Shown here: positions 19,712 through 28,143 of the stretch, piece by piece
Layout of the letters: the number at the start of each line of letters is the position of its first letter
How positions within the stretch are numbered: the first letter of the stretch is position 1
From: JBCDHN01 sp964351855
GTDB taxonomy: Bacteria; Verrucomicrobiota; Verrucomicrobiia; Verrucomicrobiales; DEV007
Direction of reading: 5' to 3'
Length of the DNA: 64,000 nucleotides
NCBI GenBank assembly: GCA_964351855.1
Contig: CAYGQD010000002.1
Span: 25,833 to 89,832, forward strand
The notes under the pieces: generated by a model
Told to the model about the DNA's origin: nothing
The model's database searches: none
What the model saw: the letters and a program-made list of their open reading frames with translations, nothing else
Made by a program: the position numbers and the translations under genes

Positions 19712-20650
19712 CTAAGGTTCTTCGCCATCAGGTTGGGTTCCGGCGGTTCCTTTGGGTTGATCAGGATCTTCCCGAACGAAGACGCGCATTTTCCCAAGTT
19801 TCATCCGATCACCGGTTTTGATCTTGAGTTCGAGACTGCGACCATCTGCGTTGAACTCAATTTTGTCAGCCAATTCCAAACTCTCCTCGTTGAGACCCAA
19901 GATCTCTTCAGGAAACGTAATGGTTCCGACGACGAAGTCGCCCGAGTCCGGTTGTGCCTCTCCGGCGTCTAACTCAATCAGGTAGCTACGAATTCCGTCA
20001 GAGGAAACCTCTCGCGATCCGGATTCGCCGGGCACGCGTTCCATCGTCACCGACTGACCCGGAGTGAGGTTTGTTTCCTCCGCGACGAACATGATCGGCA
20101 TGTCACCGGGCTGAGCGATCCGGACAGGGCCTTCCTGTTGCGACGATCCATCAAGCAGCGCAACCTTTCCGCTGCCAGTGGCGGTCAGCGTGCTCATTTG
20201 CTCGTCATCACTGTTCGCCTCCCACTCCACGGCGATGGGAGAGGGCTGGAATTCGCTTTGGGTGCGAAGTTTTGGCAGAAGAAATACTCCGGCGGCAACC
20301 ACGGCAGCTGCCGCAGCTAGACCCATGGCCCATTGAAGTGGTTGTCGACTGGGAAAAGGAACGATTTTCTGATCGTCGACTTCCTTCAGCTTCGGAAGCA
20401 GTTCCGCGATGAACTCTTCGCAGGTTTCCTCAGCTCGAACTCGAGTCTCAAGTCCGTTGAGAAAGGCGGGGAAGGAGCGCTCTTCGTTCAGGCTCTGTTC
20501 AAGCAGATCGACGAACTCTAGCTCGCGCTGAGCTTCGGCAACCCGTTGCTGATCCGTGCGCAGGATCTCAGCGAATTCTTGGTATTCTTCGGGGGACATT
20601 TGCCCGTCGACGAATTCGCTTAGTAGTTGTTGGTATCGTTCGACACTCAT
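19712..20650 (-). CDS. Anti-sigma/FecR-like single-pass membrane protein
   Basis: The 312-residue protein starts at ATG 20648-20650. It has a soluble helical N-terminus (MSVERYQQLLSEFVDGQMSPEEYQEF), as in FecR-like anti-sigma factors of Planctomycetota and Verrucomicrobiota. One membrane helix follows at about residues 108-126, then a long acidic periplasmic region. The ATG overlaps the stop of the ECF sigma gene as ATGA, so the two are coupled in stoichiometric amounts. The longer frame upstream of this ATG runs into the sigma gene and is not used. Holding the sigma factor at the membrane is inferred. Confidence 0.8.
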   Translation of the reverse strand: MSVERYQQLLSEFVDGQMSPEEYQEFAEILRTDQQRVAEAQRELEFVDLLEQSLNEERSFPAFLNGLETRVRAEETCEEFIAELLPKLKEVDDQKIVPFPSRQPLQWAMGLAAAAAVVAAGVFLLPKLRTQSEFQPSPIAVEWEANSDDEQMSTLTATGSGKVALLDGSSQQEGPVRIAQPGDMPIMFVAEETNLTPGQSVTMERVPGESGSREVSSDGIRSYLIELDAGEAQPDSGDFVVGTITFPEEILGLNEESLELADKIEFNADGRSLELKIKTGDRMKLGKMRVFVREDPDQPKGTAGTQPDGEEP

Positions 20651-21192
20651 GTTCTTGGTTGGGTTGCGGTATCTGCGAGACGCAGTTCCATGCATTTTCG
20701 AATCGAAGCCCGAATCCGTTCCAGGGATTTGCGGACCGCTGCAGCATTCATCTCCAGCACTTCAGCGAGATCTGATGCCTTCACATTTTTTTCATAGCGC
20801 TGGCGCATCATCTCCCGACTCTTCTCAGGGATTTGCTCTAAACACTCTTTGAGGGCTTGGAGACGACTCCGATCATCGTCGTCGAGCCCTTCTTTCTCAT
20901 CAAGAGTCCCCGACGTAGACATCAGGATATCTGTGACGTTTTCATTTAAAATACGACTCCGCCGGGCGGACTTTCTCCGGTCGTTTAGAACGCAATTTCG
21001 GGCAATGCCCCAAATCCAATTCCGGAAGGGGAGGGTTTCGTCGAACTGATCCCGTCTTTCGTAAGCGATGACGAGAACCTCCTGAGCCACGTCATCCACC
21101 CACATCCCGTCGATTCCCAGGGATCTGATGAAGGCCCGCAAGCCTGACTGGTGCTCTCGCACGAGTTCTACGAAATGTTCGTTACTTAGCAT
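20647..21192 (-). CDS. ECF-type RNA polymerase sigma factor
   Basis: The 181-residue protein has a sigma region 2 (DVAQEVLVIAYERRDQFDETLPFRNWIWGIARN) and a sigma region 4 helix-turn-helix (EKSREMMRQRYEKNVKASDLAEVLEMNAAAVRKSLERIR). These match the Rhodopirellula/Verrucomicrobium ECF subfamily. It lies directly upstream of its putative membrane anti-sigma factor, overlapping by four bases. The target regulon cannot be read from the window. Confidence 0.9.
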   Translation of the reverse strand: MLSNEHFVELVREHQSGLRAFIRSLGIDGMWVDDVAQEVLVIAYERRDQFDETLPFRNWIWGIARNCVLNDRRKSARRSRILNENVTDILMSTSGTLDEKEGLDDDDRSRLQALKECLEQIPEKSREMMRQRYEKNVKASDLAEVLEMNAAAVRKSLERIRASIRKCMELRLADTATQPRT

Positions 21193-21660
21193 GGTGTTGC
21201 TCGTCTCTTTAAATTGTCCCGAACTGCGGGGGCGTGACAGTTCTTTTCGGCAAATTCTTCGCTACGAAAGACTCGCGCAAACGGTGAATCCGTCTCTTGC
21301 TACGCTTTTCCTGTCACAGTTTTTCCCTGAGTGGCCAATCTTTAGTGTCCGCCACGGAAACGTGGCCTCCCGGAGTTCGCGTTTCCGACTTCAGCTTTTC
21401 GGAGAAAAACGGTTTCATGGTTCTTTTCCGAAGGACGCAAAGCTATCTATCATACCCTGCCCGCCTTGGTCGGTGCCTTCCACTCTGGTGAAGGGACTCC
21501 GGCCAAGGTTTTTTTGGGTGCTGAAGTCGTTTGTTTTCGCCAAAAATGCCCGGATTTGGCATATTGGGTGCGCGTTCCCCAGACATAGTTTTGTTGAGTT
21601 GGTTGTGAAGCGAACCGCCGATGGTATGTTTTTCAGAATACCTAGAAAACGACTAGATTC
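21193..21660. other. 468-base divergent intergenic region
   Basis: The region lies between the sigma factor gene (leftward) and the OmpA/BON gene (rightward) and must hold both promoters. Apart from a weak sigma-54-like match at 21557, I see no gene, RNA fold or repeat. Confidence 0.5.
21557..21572 (+). promoter_or_regulatory. Weak sigma-54-like promoter candidate for the OmpA/BON operon
   Basis: TGGCAT-N5-GTGCG matches the -24 element with one change and keeps the -12 GC. The start would fall near 21583, giving a leader of about 78 bases to the TTG start. It is the weakest match in the window and could be chance. Confidence 0.25.
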
Positions 21661-22812
21661 TTGATACTCTCCGCCAAACAGACCGGTATTCTGGTGATTC
21701 TTTTGCTGCTTACGGGGGCGTTTTCCGCCTATATGAACCAGACGCAACAGGGTTCGGCAGAGCGTTTGCTTCAGGGGCGGGTGGCGAAGGCCCTCGCATC
21801 CGATTCCGCGTTGCAGAACGTGGAACCCGTTTTCGAAGGGTTGCACGGGCGATTGGAAGGGGTCGTGTCGGATCCCAGTTTGATTGACCACTCCTTGGAG
21901 GTCGCTCAGGACGCGGCCTCAGGATCCGCTTCCTTGGAAAATCGGGTAAGGGTGGCCGAGTATTCTGCTCGGATTCAGGCCGAGTTTGAGGGGAAGGCGC
22001 TGGTTTTACGCGGTGAAGTCTCCGATCAGGCCACCCGGGATGAAGTCATCAGCTCGGCCGCCGCGTTGGAGAACGTTGAAGAAGTTCGCGATGAGTTGTC
22101 GATTTCTTCTGAGGTTCGGAGAGCCGGTTGGGCGGCGACCTTTGTTGAGTTTCTGCCTCGGTTGGCAGAAGCTGCACCCGGCGGAATTGCGGAAGCGACG
22201 GATTCCAACTGGTCCTTGGGGGGAGAGGCGATTGATCCGCAGAATCGGCAAAATCTCGTCGCTGCTTGGGAAAAAATTGTGCCAGCCGGTGCGGACTTGA
22301 AGTTGGAGCAATTGACGACGCGTTTGCCCAAACAGGACCTACCGACTGAATCGGAAGTGCCAAAACCGGAGAATGTAGAGACTCAGGAGCCGCCCTTGGA
22401 GAAAGCTATTGTCCTAGCCGATCCGATCGCGGATCTGGCGGAAAGGCTTCAAGGGTTCACCGTTTATTTTCCGGTTAATTCCAGCCACATGGATGAGCGG
22501 GAAAAGGAAAAATTGGTTCAAGCCGCCAATGCGATTCTGGCATTCCAGAAGAAGTATGATTTGGAGTTGGTGGCCTTCAACGACCAGCAGGGTGATGTCG
22601 ATTACAACCTTTGGCTAAGTAACAAGCGGGCATCACGGGTGCGAGACGCTCTTCAAGCTCAAGGGGTTCACGTTCAGCGAACGCGAGTCGAAACGGAACA
22701 CCTCGAACAAGGGGCCGGAAGCGATGAAGCCGACGAGAGACTGTTGCAGAAGCAACGGCGTGTGGAACTGCGGCTCGTTTCCACATCATTAGCTGCCCAA
22801 GAAACTCAATGA
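21661..22812 (+). CDS. Membrane-anchored BON-OmpA protein (ArfA/Rv0899-like architecture)
   Basis: The 383-residue protein starts with TTG at 21661, chosen because it includes a membrane helix (about residues 8-24); the next ATG at 21733 would remove it. Residues 35-150 form two BON-like units. A Pro/Glu-rich linker (about 225-252) leads to an OmpA-like peptidoglycan-binding domain. That domain has FNDQQG with the ligand-type Asp and NLWLSNKRASRVRDAL with the conserved Asn and Arg. TM-BON-OmpA is the layout of mycobacterial ArfA (OmpATb). A 60-residue TM protein and a third TM protein follow, the same order as arfABC. Function is inferred. Confidence 0.8.
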   Translation: MILSAKQTGILVILLLLTGAFSAYMNQTQQGSAERLLQGRVAKALASDSALQNVEPVFEGLHGRLEGVVSDPSLIDHSLEVAQDAASGSASLENRVRVAEYSARIQAEFEGKALVLRGEVSDQATRDEVISSAAALENVEEVRDELSISSEVRRAGWAATFVEFLPRLAEAAPGGIAEATDSNWSLGGEAIDPQNRQNLVAAWEKIVPAGADLKLEQLTTRLPKQDLPTESEVPKPENVETQEPPLEKAIVLADPIADLAERLQGFTVYFPVNSSHMDEREKEKLVQAANAILAFQKKYDLELVAFNDQQGDVDYNLWLSNKRASRVRDALQAQGVHVQRTRVETEHLEQGAGSDEADERLLQKQRRVELRLVSTSLAAQETQ

Positions 22813-22816
22813 ATTC

Positions 22817-22999
22817 ATGACGTTTGCTTCCATCTTTTTGCCGACACTTATCGGTGCGTCCATTCTGGCGATCGTGGGGTTCGGAATTGGAGCGTTGATT
22901 GGTTGGGTGCTGTGGCATCGTGACCTGGCTGAATCGCGCGAACTGATCGAACGAATTCGTTCCCTGAAAGAGGAGCTTTCCGTCCTTAAGAAGCGGTAA
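22817..22999 (+). CDS. Small single-pass membrane protein (ArfB-like position)
   Basis: This 60-residue protein starts four bases after the previous stop. It has a hydrophobic helix at about residues 7-31 rich in Gly (GFGIGALIGWVLW), then a charged helix (RELIERIRSLKEELSVLKKR) likely to form a coiled coil. It has no enzyme motif. Tight spacing and the next gene 24 bases on show it belongs to the same operon. Size and place equal ArfB of the mycobacterial operon, but sequence homology cannot be claimed by eye. Confidence 0.75.
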   Translation: MTFASIFLPTLIGASILAIVGFGIGALIGWVLWHRDLAESRELIERIRSLKEELSVLKKR

Positions 23000-23023
23000 T
23001 CCCAGAATTGGTGCCTTGTTGAA

Positions 23024-24598
23024 ATGAGTTTCGAAACCATTATCTTATTGCTCCAGAGTTTCGGTTACTGGACCGTCGGATTCTTCGTGGTTTCAATTCT
23101 GTTGGGGTTCGCCTTTGCCGGGGATCGATGGAATTTCAGTGCGCGACGCCTGGCTTCCATGCAGATGCAGCGATCGAAAATGGAAGCGGAGTTGCGTGAA
23201 TTACAGCAGAGGCAAGACTGGTCGGTGGAAACTCCCAGCGCAGGGAAAGGTGCTGGCGATCTCATCATTGATGAAGATGATTTGCTTCCTCCGGTGGGAG
23301 CGGCTGGAATCATCGTCGATCCCGGCGGCAAGGGTAAGGTCGATCATCGCGCCATGATCGAAACGCAATTTCGAGGTGAACCTGTCGAGGTGGATCCTGA
23401 ATTTGGGATTCTTTACACCAGTTTACCCCCGGTGATTGACCCGGTGTATTTGATTCGCGGCTTGGGACCGAAGGCGGAGCGGAGCCTCAACGCAAGAGGC
23501 GTGTTTTGCTTCAAGCAGATTGCGAACTGGTCACCGGGCAACGTGCGGGCCTTTTCCGAAGCGCTTCCTGAAGGATACGTTGCCATCGAGCGCGACCGGT
23601 GGATCGACCAAGCCAAAGAGCTTGGGCAGATCATGGTCGGAAGTGCGGACGCTGAAGACGAAGTGGATCATGAATCAAAGATTCTGACGGAGTTTCCCCA
23701 GGAACCCGTCCGAGTGGATCCGGACTTCGGCATCCTCTACCCCGGAGAACCTACTTTGCCTGATTCTCTCGATCGGATCGAAGGCTTGAGTTCGGGAATG
23801 GCGGCGAACCTGGCGGAATTGGGGATTCGCCGCTACCCGCAGATTTCGAGTTGGTCCCGCCACAACTTGGCTCAAGTGGCCTCGAAGCTGGGAATCGCGA
23901 AGGAAGAAATCATTGAGCAGTGGTGGCTACCACAAGCTCGCTTGCTGGAATGGGAGCGCCAGACCGCCAGCCCGGAGTGGGGCATCTCCAAGCCCACGCT
24001 GAGCGACTACACCGCAAAGCTAAGGCGCGATTACGCAGGAGAACCGGTTGGGGCAGATATTGGCCTGGGAATCGTCTACAAGTCAGCTCCTTCAAAGCCC
24101 GACAACCTCAAACAGATTCAGGCGATCGACGAGGAAATGGCGGCGACCCTGAACGAGATGGGGATTTGGAGGTTTCGACAAATCGCGGATTGGTCAGAGG
24201 CGAATATCAGAGCGGTGGCTCAACGTTTGAGATTGAGTCGCGAGGTGATCCACGGGCAAGCGTGGGTGGCCCAGGCGGGGCGGTTGGTGGAGAAGTCCCG
24301 GAAGATGGCGGCATTCGCCGGGGAAAGCTACCGGACAGACCGCTATTTGGGAATCGTCTACTACGTGGCTCCGTTGAATGCCGACAATCTGACGGAGATT
24401 CAGGGGGTGACTCCGGAACTGGCGGTGGCGCTCAATCGGGAAGGCGTGTTCACCTTCAAGCAGATCGCTCTCTGGGAGCCTGAGAATCTGGAAGCCTTTG
24501 CCGAGAAAGCTGGCATTGGGGTTGGCCAGATTCGCTACCACGGCTGGTGCTATCAGGCGGAGGCGTTGCATAGCAAAAAATATGGCGTGTCGGTGTAG
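23024..24598 (+). CDS. Membrane-anchored protein with four tandem helix-hairpin-helix-like repeats
   Basis: The 524-residue protein has one N-terminal membrane helix (about 11-32), a charged coiled segment (45-66) and an acidic linker. Four repeats of about 96 residues follow at about 106-201, 215-310, 328-424 and 430-517. Each repeat has a strand of the form EPVxVDPxFGILY (degenerate in repeat 4). It then has a helix-hairpin-helix-like core such as LTEIQGVTPELAVALNREGV, an F/R-x-x-QI-x-x-W motif and a QA-x-x-L end. This core resembles the predicted H3TH fold of COG3743-type proteins, known as single copies attached to other proteins. Whether it binds DNA, protein or ligand is unknown. Confidence 0.75.
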   Translation: MSFETIILLLQSFGYWTVGFFVVSILLGFAFAGDRWNFSARRLASMQMQRSKMEAELRELQQRQDWSVETPSAGKGAGDLIIDEDDLLPPVGAAGIIVDPGGKGKVDHRAMIETQFRGEPVEVDPEFGILYTSLPPVIDPVYLIRGLGPKAERSLNARGVFCFKQIANWSPGNVRAFSEALPEGYVAIERDRWIDQAKELGQIMVGSADAEDEVDHESKILTEFPQEPVRVDPDFGILYPGEPTLPDSLDRIEGLSSGMAANLAELGIRRYPQISSWSRHNLAQVASKLGIAKEEIIEQWWLPQARLLEWERQTASPEWGISKPTLSDYTAKLRRDYAGEPVGADIGLGIVYKSAPSKPDNLKQIQAIDEEMAATLNEMGIWRFRQIADWSEANIRAVAQRLRLSREVIHGQAWVAQAGRLVEKSRKMAAFAGESYRTDRYLGIVYYVAPLNADNLTEIQGVTPELAVALNREGVFTFKQIALWEPENLEAFAEKAGIGVGQIRYHGWCYQAEALHSKKYGVSV

Positions 24599-24659
24599 TC
24601 GCTTTGGAAGCCGCCTTTTCCGGGTTTGACCTGAGGAACCAATTCGCTTTGGTAGGACC

Positions 24660-25691
24660 ATGAAAAAACTCAACGTCGGCATTGTCGGATATGGCTGGGC
24701 AGCCACGGCTCATCTTGATGCCATCCAGAACACACGATTGGGCAACGTGTCCGCAATTTACTCATCTCGTGCCGCTGAACTCGATGTCTCGCACCACGGT
24801 GGCGACATCCGACTTTACGCCAGTTTCGATGAGATGATCGCGGACCCGACGATCGACGTGATTGATATCACCAGCTATCCCAGCCATCACAAAGAGCAGG
24901 CCATCAAAGCCGCTGAAGCGGGAAAGCATCTCATTATCGAAAAGCCGCTCGCCATGAGTTTGGAGGATTGCAGGGCGATTCGTGATGCGGTCGCCGCCGC
25001 AGGAGTGAAGAGCTGCGTTTGCTTCGAATGCCGCTATTCCGGGCAATTCGTCACCACCAAGAAGCTGATTGACGATGGCGTTCTCGGCAGTGTCCACTAC
25101 GGTGAGATCGACTACTATCACGGGGTCGGGCCTTGGTATGGTCAGTTTCGCTGGAACGTGAAGAAGGAAAATGGGGGAAGCTCACTCCTTTCCGCCGGCT
25201 GCCACGCCTTGGATGCCCTTCTGCTTTGCATGGGCGGAGAGGTGGAGAGCGTCACCAGTTACTCAACGGGATCGAAGAGCGAGATCTTTGGGCAATACGA
25301 ATACCCCACCACCAGTGTCAATATCTTGAAATTCACCGATGGAAGGGTTGGGAAAACCGCTTCGGTGATCGATTGCCTTCAGCCATACTACTTCCACACC
25401 CATTTGGTCGGCAGCGAAGGCAGCCTGCTCGATGATAAATTCTACTCCAGCAAGTTCGGTGCGCTCAAGAAAGACGGATGGAGCCAATTGAACATGGCTC
25501 TGATGGATTCCGGCGATGTCGCGGATCATCCGTATCAGGTCCAGTTTGATGCTTTTTTTGATGCGTTGGAGAAAGGCGAATCCATGCCGCTCACCAGCTT
25601 GGAAGAGTCCTACAAAACGTTTGAAGTCATCTTTGCCTGTGATCAATCCGCCGAAGAAGGGCGTGAGGTCAACATGAGCGAACTTCGATAG
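24660..25691 (+). CDS. Gfo/Idh/MocA family NAD(P)-dependent oxidoreductase
   Basis: The 343-residue protein has the N-terminal Rossmann motif NVGIVGYGWAATAHL and the family hallmark EKPLAMS (about 94-100) with the active-site Lys. The C-terminal beta-sheet domain contains SLLSAGCHALDALL with a His where the catalytic His of family members lies. It is cytoplasmic and probably oxidises or epimerises a sugar or inositol. The start ATG follows TGGTAGGACC. A second family member follows after 80 bases on the same strand. Confidence 0.9.
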   Translation: MKKLNVGIVGYGWAATAHLDAIQNTRLGNVSAIYSSRAAELDVSHHGGDIRLYASFDEMIADPTIDVIDITSYPSHHKEQAIKAAEAGKHLIIEKPLAMSLEDCRAIRDAVAAAGVKSCVCFECRYSGQFVTTKKLIDDGVLGSVHYGEIDYYHGVGPWYGQFRWNVKKENGGSSLLSAGCHALDALLLCMGGEVESVTSYSTGSKSEIFGQYEYPTTSVNILKFTDGRVGKTASVIDCLQPYYFHTHLVGSEGSLLDDKFYSSKFGALKKDGWSQLNMALMDSGDVADHPYQVQFDAFFDALEKGESMPLTSLEESYKTFEVIFACDQSAEEGREVNMSELR

Positions 25692-25771
25692 GCAGAATGC
25701 CAGCATTGAGGAAAAAGGCGGAGGTTGGTTTCGGCCTTGCCTCTCCAGCGATCTCACCCTAAAACAGCGAA

Positions 25772-26881
25772 ATGAGCCAAGAGAAAATCTGTCGCTGGGG
25801 AATCCTCAGCACTGCCGGAATTGCGCGAAAAAACTGGCAGGCCATTTTTCATTCGGGAAACGGAACGCTTCAGGCGGTCGCCAGTCGTTCCGTGGAGAAA
25901 GCGCAACAGTTCATCGACGAATGCCAGGCGGACGTGCGGTTCCCTTCTGCCCCGGAGGCGGTTGGAGATTACGAAGAACTGCTCGGGCGTTCGGATATCG
26001 ATGCCGTCTACATTCCGCTGCCCACAGGAATCCGAAAGGAATGGGTTATTCGGGCGGCGAAAGCGGGAAGACATGTCCTTTGCGAGAAACCCTGTGCCAT
26101 CAATGCCGCTGATCTTTCTGAGATGATCGAGGCTTGTCGAGCGAACAACGTTCAATTCATGGACGGCGTCATGTATATGCATAGCCGCCGCATGAACGCG
26201 CTTCGCGAAGTCTTGGACGATGGGGAAAGTATTGGTGAAATTCGCCGAATCGCTTCTCAATTCAGCTTTTGCGCCCCGACCGATTTTCTGGCTGAAAATA
26301 TCCGCCTCCATAGTAATCTGGAGCCCGCCGGATGCTTGGGCGACCTAGGGTGGTACACGATCCGTTTCACCCTCTGGGTCCTGAACTACGAGATGCCCAG
26401 CCATGTCTCGGCCAGGCTCATTTCGGGGGCCAGCCGATCCGACAGTCCTGACAAAGTGCCGACCCAGTTTAGTGCTGAGCTGTTTTTCAAAAACGACGTC
26501 ACCGCGAGTTTCTACAATTCGTTTCGCACCGAGCACCAGCAGTGGGCAAAGGTCAGCGGCAGCAAGGGCCATCTTACCGTAGATGACTTCGTTCTCCCTT
26601 ACTACGGCAACGAGCTGGATTTCACGGTTTCCAATGCCCATTTCAACGTGCAGAACACCCAAATGGTGATGGAACGTCACGATCGGCAAATCGCTGTTTC
26701 GGAGTACTCCAACAATCATGCGACCGCTCAAGAAACGCGGTTGTTCCAACGTTTCGGCGATCTCGTCCTCGGAGGAACTCCCGATGAGCACTGGTCGGAC
26801 ATCGCCCTCAAGACGCAACGGGTGCTCGATGCCTGCCTCGAATCCGCTCGTTCAAACGGGAAAGACGTCTCTTTGGGTTAG
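25772..26881 (+). CDS. Gfo/Idh/MocA family oxidoreductase (second copy)
   Basis: The 369-residue protein begins with a Rossmann segment RWGILSTAGIARKNW. It carries CEKPCAIN with the family Lys, and GCLGDLGWYTIR with the D-x-G-x-Y type motif of the dimeric-dihydrodiol-dehydrogenase-like branch. It differs clearly from the copy upstream and is not a recent duplicate. The pair may act in one sugar pathway. No operon partner beyond the first copy is seen. Confidence 0.88.
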   Translation: MSQEKICRWGILSTAGIARKNWQAIFHSGNGTLQAVASRSVEKAQQFIDECQADVRFPSAPEAVGDYEELLGRSDIDAVYIPLPTGIRKEWVIRAAKAGRHVLCEKPCAINAADLSEMIEACRANNVQFMDGVMYMHSRRMNALREVLDDGESIGEIRRIASQFSFCAPTDFLAENIRLHSNLEPAGCLGDLGWYTIRFTLWVLNYEMPSHVSARLISGASRSDSPDKVPTQFSAELFFKNDVTASFYNSFRTEHQQWAKVSGSKGHLTVDDFVLPYYGNELDFTVSNAHFNVQNTQMVMERHDRQIAVSEYSNNHATAQETRLFQRFGDLVLGGTPDEHWSDIALKTQRVLDACLESARSNGKDVSLG

Positions 26882-27148
26882 AGGCACCACTGCGCCACTC
26901 GAGGTGCCGTCACGGTTCGTGGGAATTCCTGTCGAAGGCAATTTCTTGAACACGAATGATCCCGAATGAACACGAATCGTGAGTCTGCGAAGTGATCGAA
27001 CCAATTTGAGACGGAAATCGCGAAGCCATCTTTCCGGCGACCTTTCTGGGCACCGGGTGGGTTGGCGCTTCGTTCCCCCGGTGCGGGAAATCCGCACGCC
27101 GGGATTTGAGGAAATTCAGGTCCCAACGAACCCACCGCTTGATCCACA
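26882..27148. other. Intergenic region with short tandem repeat, between convergent genes
   Basis: Apart from the decamer repeats at 26948-26977 I see no gene or RNA. A 6-base inverted repeat GGCACC/GGTGCC (26883-26888 and 26903-26908) follows the oxidoreductase stop but has no T run, so it is not a good terminator. Confidence 0.5.
26948..26977. repeat. Three tandem decamers GAACACGAAT
   Basis: The units are GAACACGAAT (26948-26957), GATCCCGAAT (26958-26967) and GAACACGAAT (26968-26977). Outer copies are identical and the middle one has two changes. The block lies in intergenic sequence. Confidence 0.75.
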
Positions 27149-27183
27149 AAAAAGGGGTGACTGGTTCGAAACCAGCCACCCCT
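27149..27183 (-). terminator. Rho-independent terminator of the porin gene
   Basis: Read on the minus strand, a 13-pair stem with one A-C mismatch (27183-27171 with 27167-27155) closes a three-base loop. It is followed by TTTTTT (27154-27149). It begins 43 bases after the porin stop codon. Confidence 0.92.
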
Positions 27184-27226
27184 GAAACTTATACTCGATC
27201 TGATTCGAGATCAGATTGAAATCAAA

Positions 27227-27964
27227 TTAGAAGGAGACAGTAACGCTTGCGCCGCCGTGGACGTCGTCGTCCTGGCCAGCTGCTTCAAGATCGTCGAGTG
27301 GGAAGTTACCACCGACATAGATGTCGAAGGAAGCTGCTTCCGTCATCGCCCAGCTGAGACCAGCGGTCGCGAAGGCGTGATTGAGGCTGCTAACACCGTA
27401 GTAGTTGTCGCCGTAGCTGATTCCAGCGCCGAGTCCAAGCTCAAGGCAATCCGTAAGCGGAATTCCTTTGCTGGCGTTCAGCTCGTAATACCAACCGTCA
27501 GCGGTCTCATCGTAAGCGGTGAAGAAACCGAGGTCGAAGAGACTTCCAACGGAATAGCCGAGGGAGAGAGCGCCCTCAAGTGCTTCCGTGTCAGCTTCAG
27601 CGAAGTAGAACCAGGTAGCTCCGATCGCTGCGTCGAACACCCAGAGTGGGAAGTTCAAGAATGCATAGACGTCCAACTCATCAAAGTTGACCGGATTTTG
27701 CGTCGGGTTGATGTACCAGGTGCCGAAGTTAAGGCTCAAGGCGTCGTTGAGATCATAATTGAGATCAACGCCGGTCCAAGGAGCATTATCGCCGAAGTTC
27801 ACACCACGGAACAGGTATTCCGTTTCGTAACCAGCAGAAACAGAACCGTAGAACGGCACTGCGCAAACTGGATCTTCGATTACAGGCGTTTTGTCGATCA
27901 CAGGTCCTGCGAGCAGGAGACCTGGAGCTGCAAGTGCCACCAATAGAGTAGTTACTTTCTTCAT
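27227..27964 (-). CDS. Outer-membrane beta-barrel protein (TorF-type putative porin)
   Basis: The 245-residue protein has a classical signal peptide (MKKVTTLLVALAAPGLLLAG, cleavage after about residue 20). Alternating aromatic/polar strands and a C-terminal Phe preceded by SVTVS follow, as expected for an outer-membrane barrel. The early segment GSVSAGYETEYLFRGVNFGD is typical of the TorF putative-porin group. It is a single-gene unit: a sigma-54-like promoter lies 46 bases upstream of the ATG and a strong terminator follows. The link to nitrogen-regulated neighbours suggests passage of a nitrogen compound, which is inference. Confidence 0.85.
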   Translation of the reverse strand: MKKVTTLLVALAAPGLLLAGPVIDKTPVIEDPVCAVPFYGSVSAGYETEYLFRGVNFGDNAPWTGVDLNYDLNDALSLNFGTWYINPTQNPVNFDELDVYAFLNFPLWVFDAAIGATWFYFAEADTEALEGALSLGYSVGSLFDLGFFTAYDETADGWYYELNASKGIPLTDCLELGLGAGISYGDNYYGVSSLNHAFATAGLSWAMTEAASFDIYVGGNFPLDDLEAAGQDDDVHGGASVTVSF

Positions 27965-28020
27965 TGTTAAGGAGTGTCGATTGTGTTGGTTGTTTTACTC
28001 GAAACGTGCGACTCGGATAA

Positions 28021-28036
28021 AGCAGAAATGGTGCCA
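28021..28036 (-). promoter_or_regulatory. Sigma-54-type promoter of the porin gene
   Basis: On the minus strand TGGCAC-N5-CTGCT matches the -24 box exactly and the -12 box with one change. The predicted start is near 28010. An inverted repeat GGAACG-N9-CGTTCC at 28079-28099, about 80 bases upstream of that start, could bind an activator. Confidence 0.7.
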
Positions 28037-28143
28037 ACAGGGCTTACAATTTGGTAAATCTGTCAGAATTCATTTCCAGGAACGTCACTAGACCGTTCCA
28101 TCATCCAAGACGATCGGAGTCTAACAGTAGCATTGAGCAGAGA

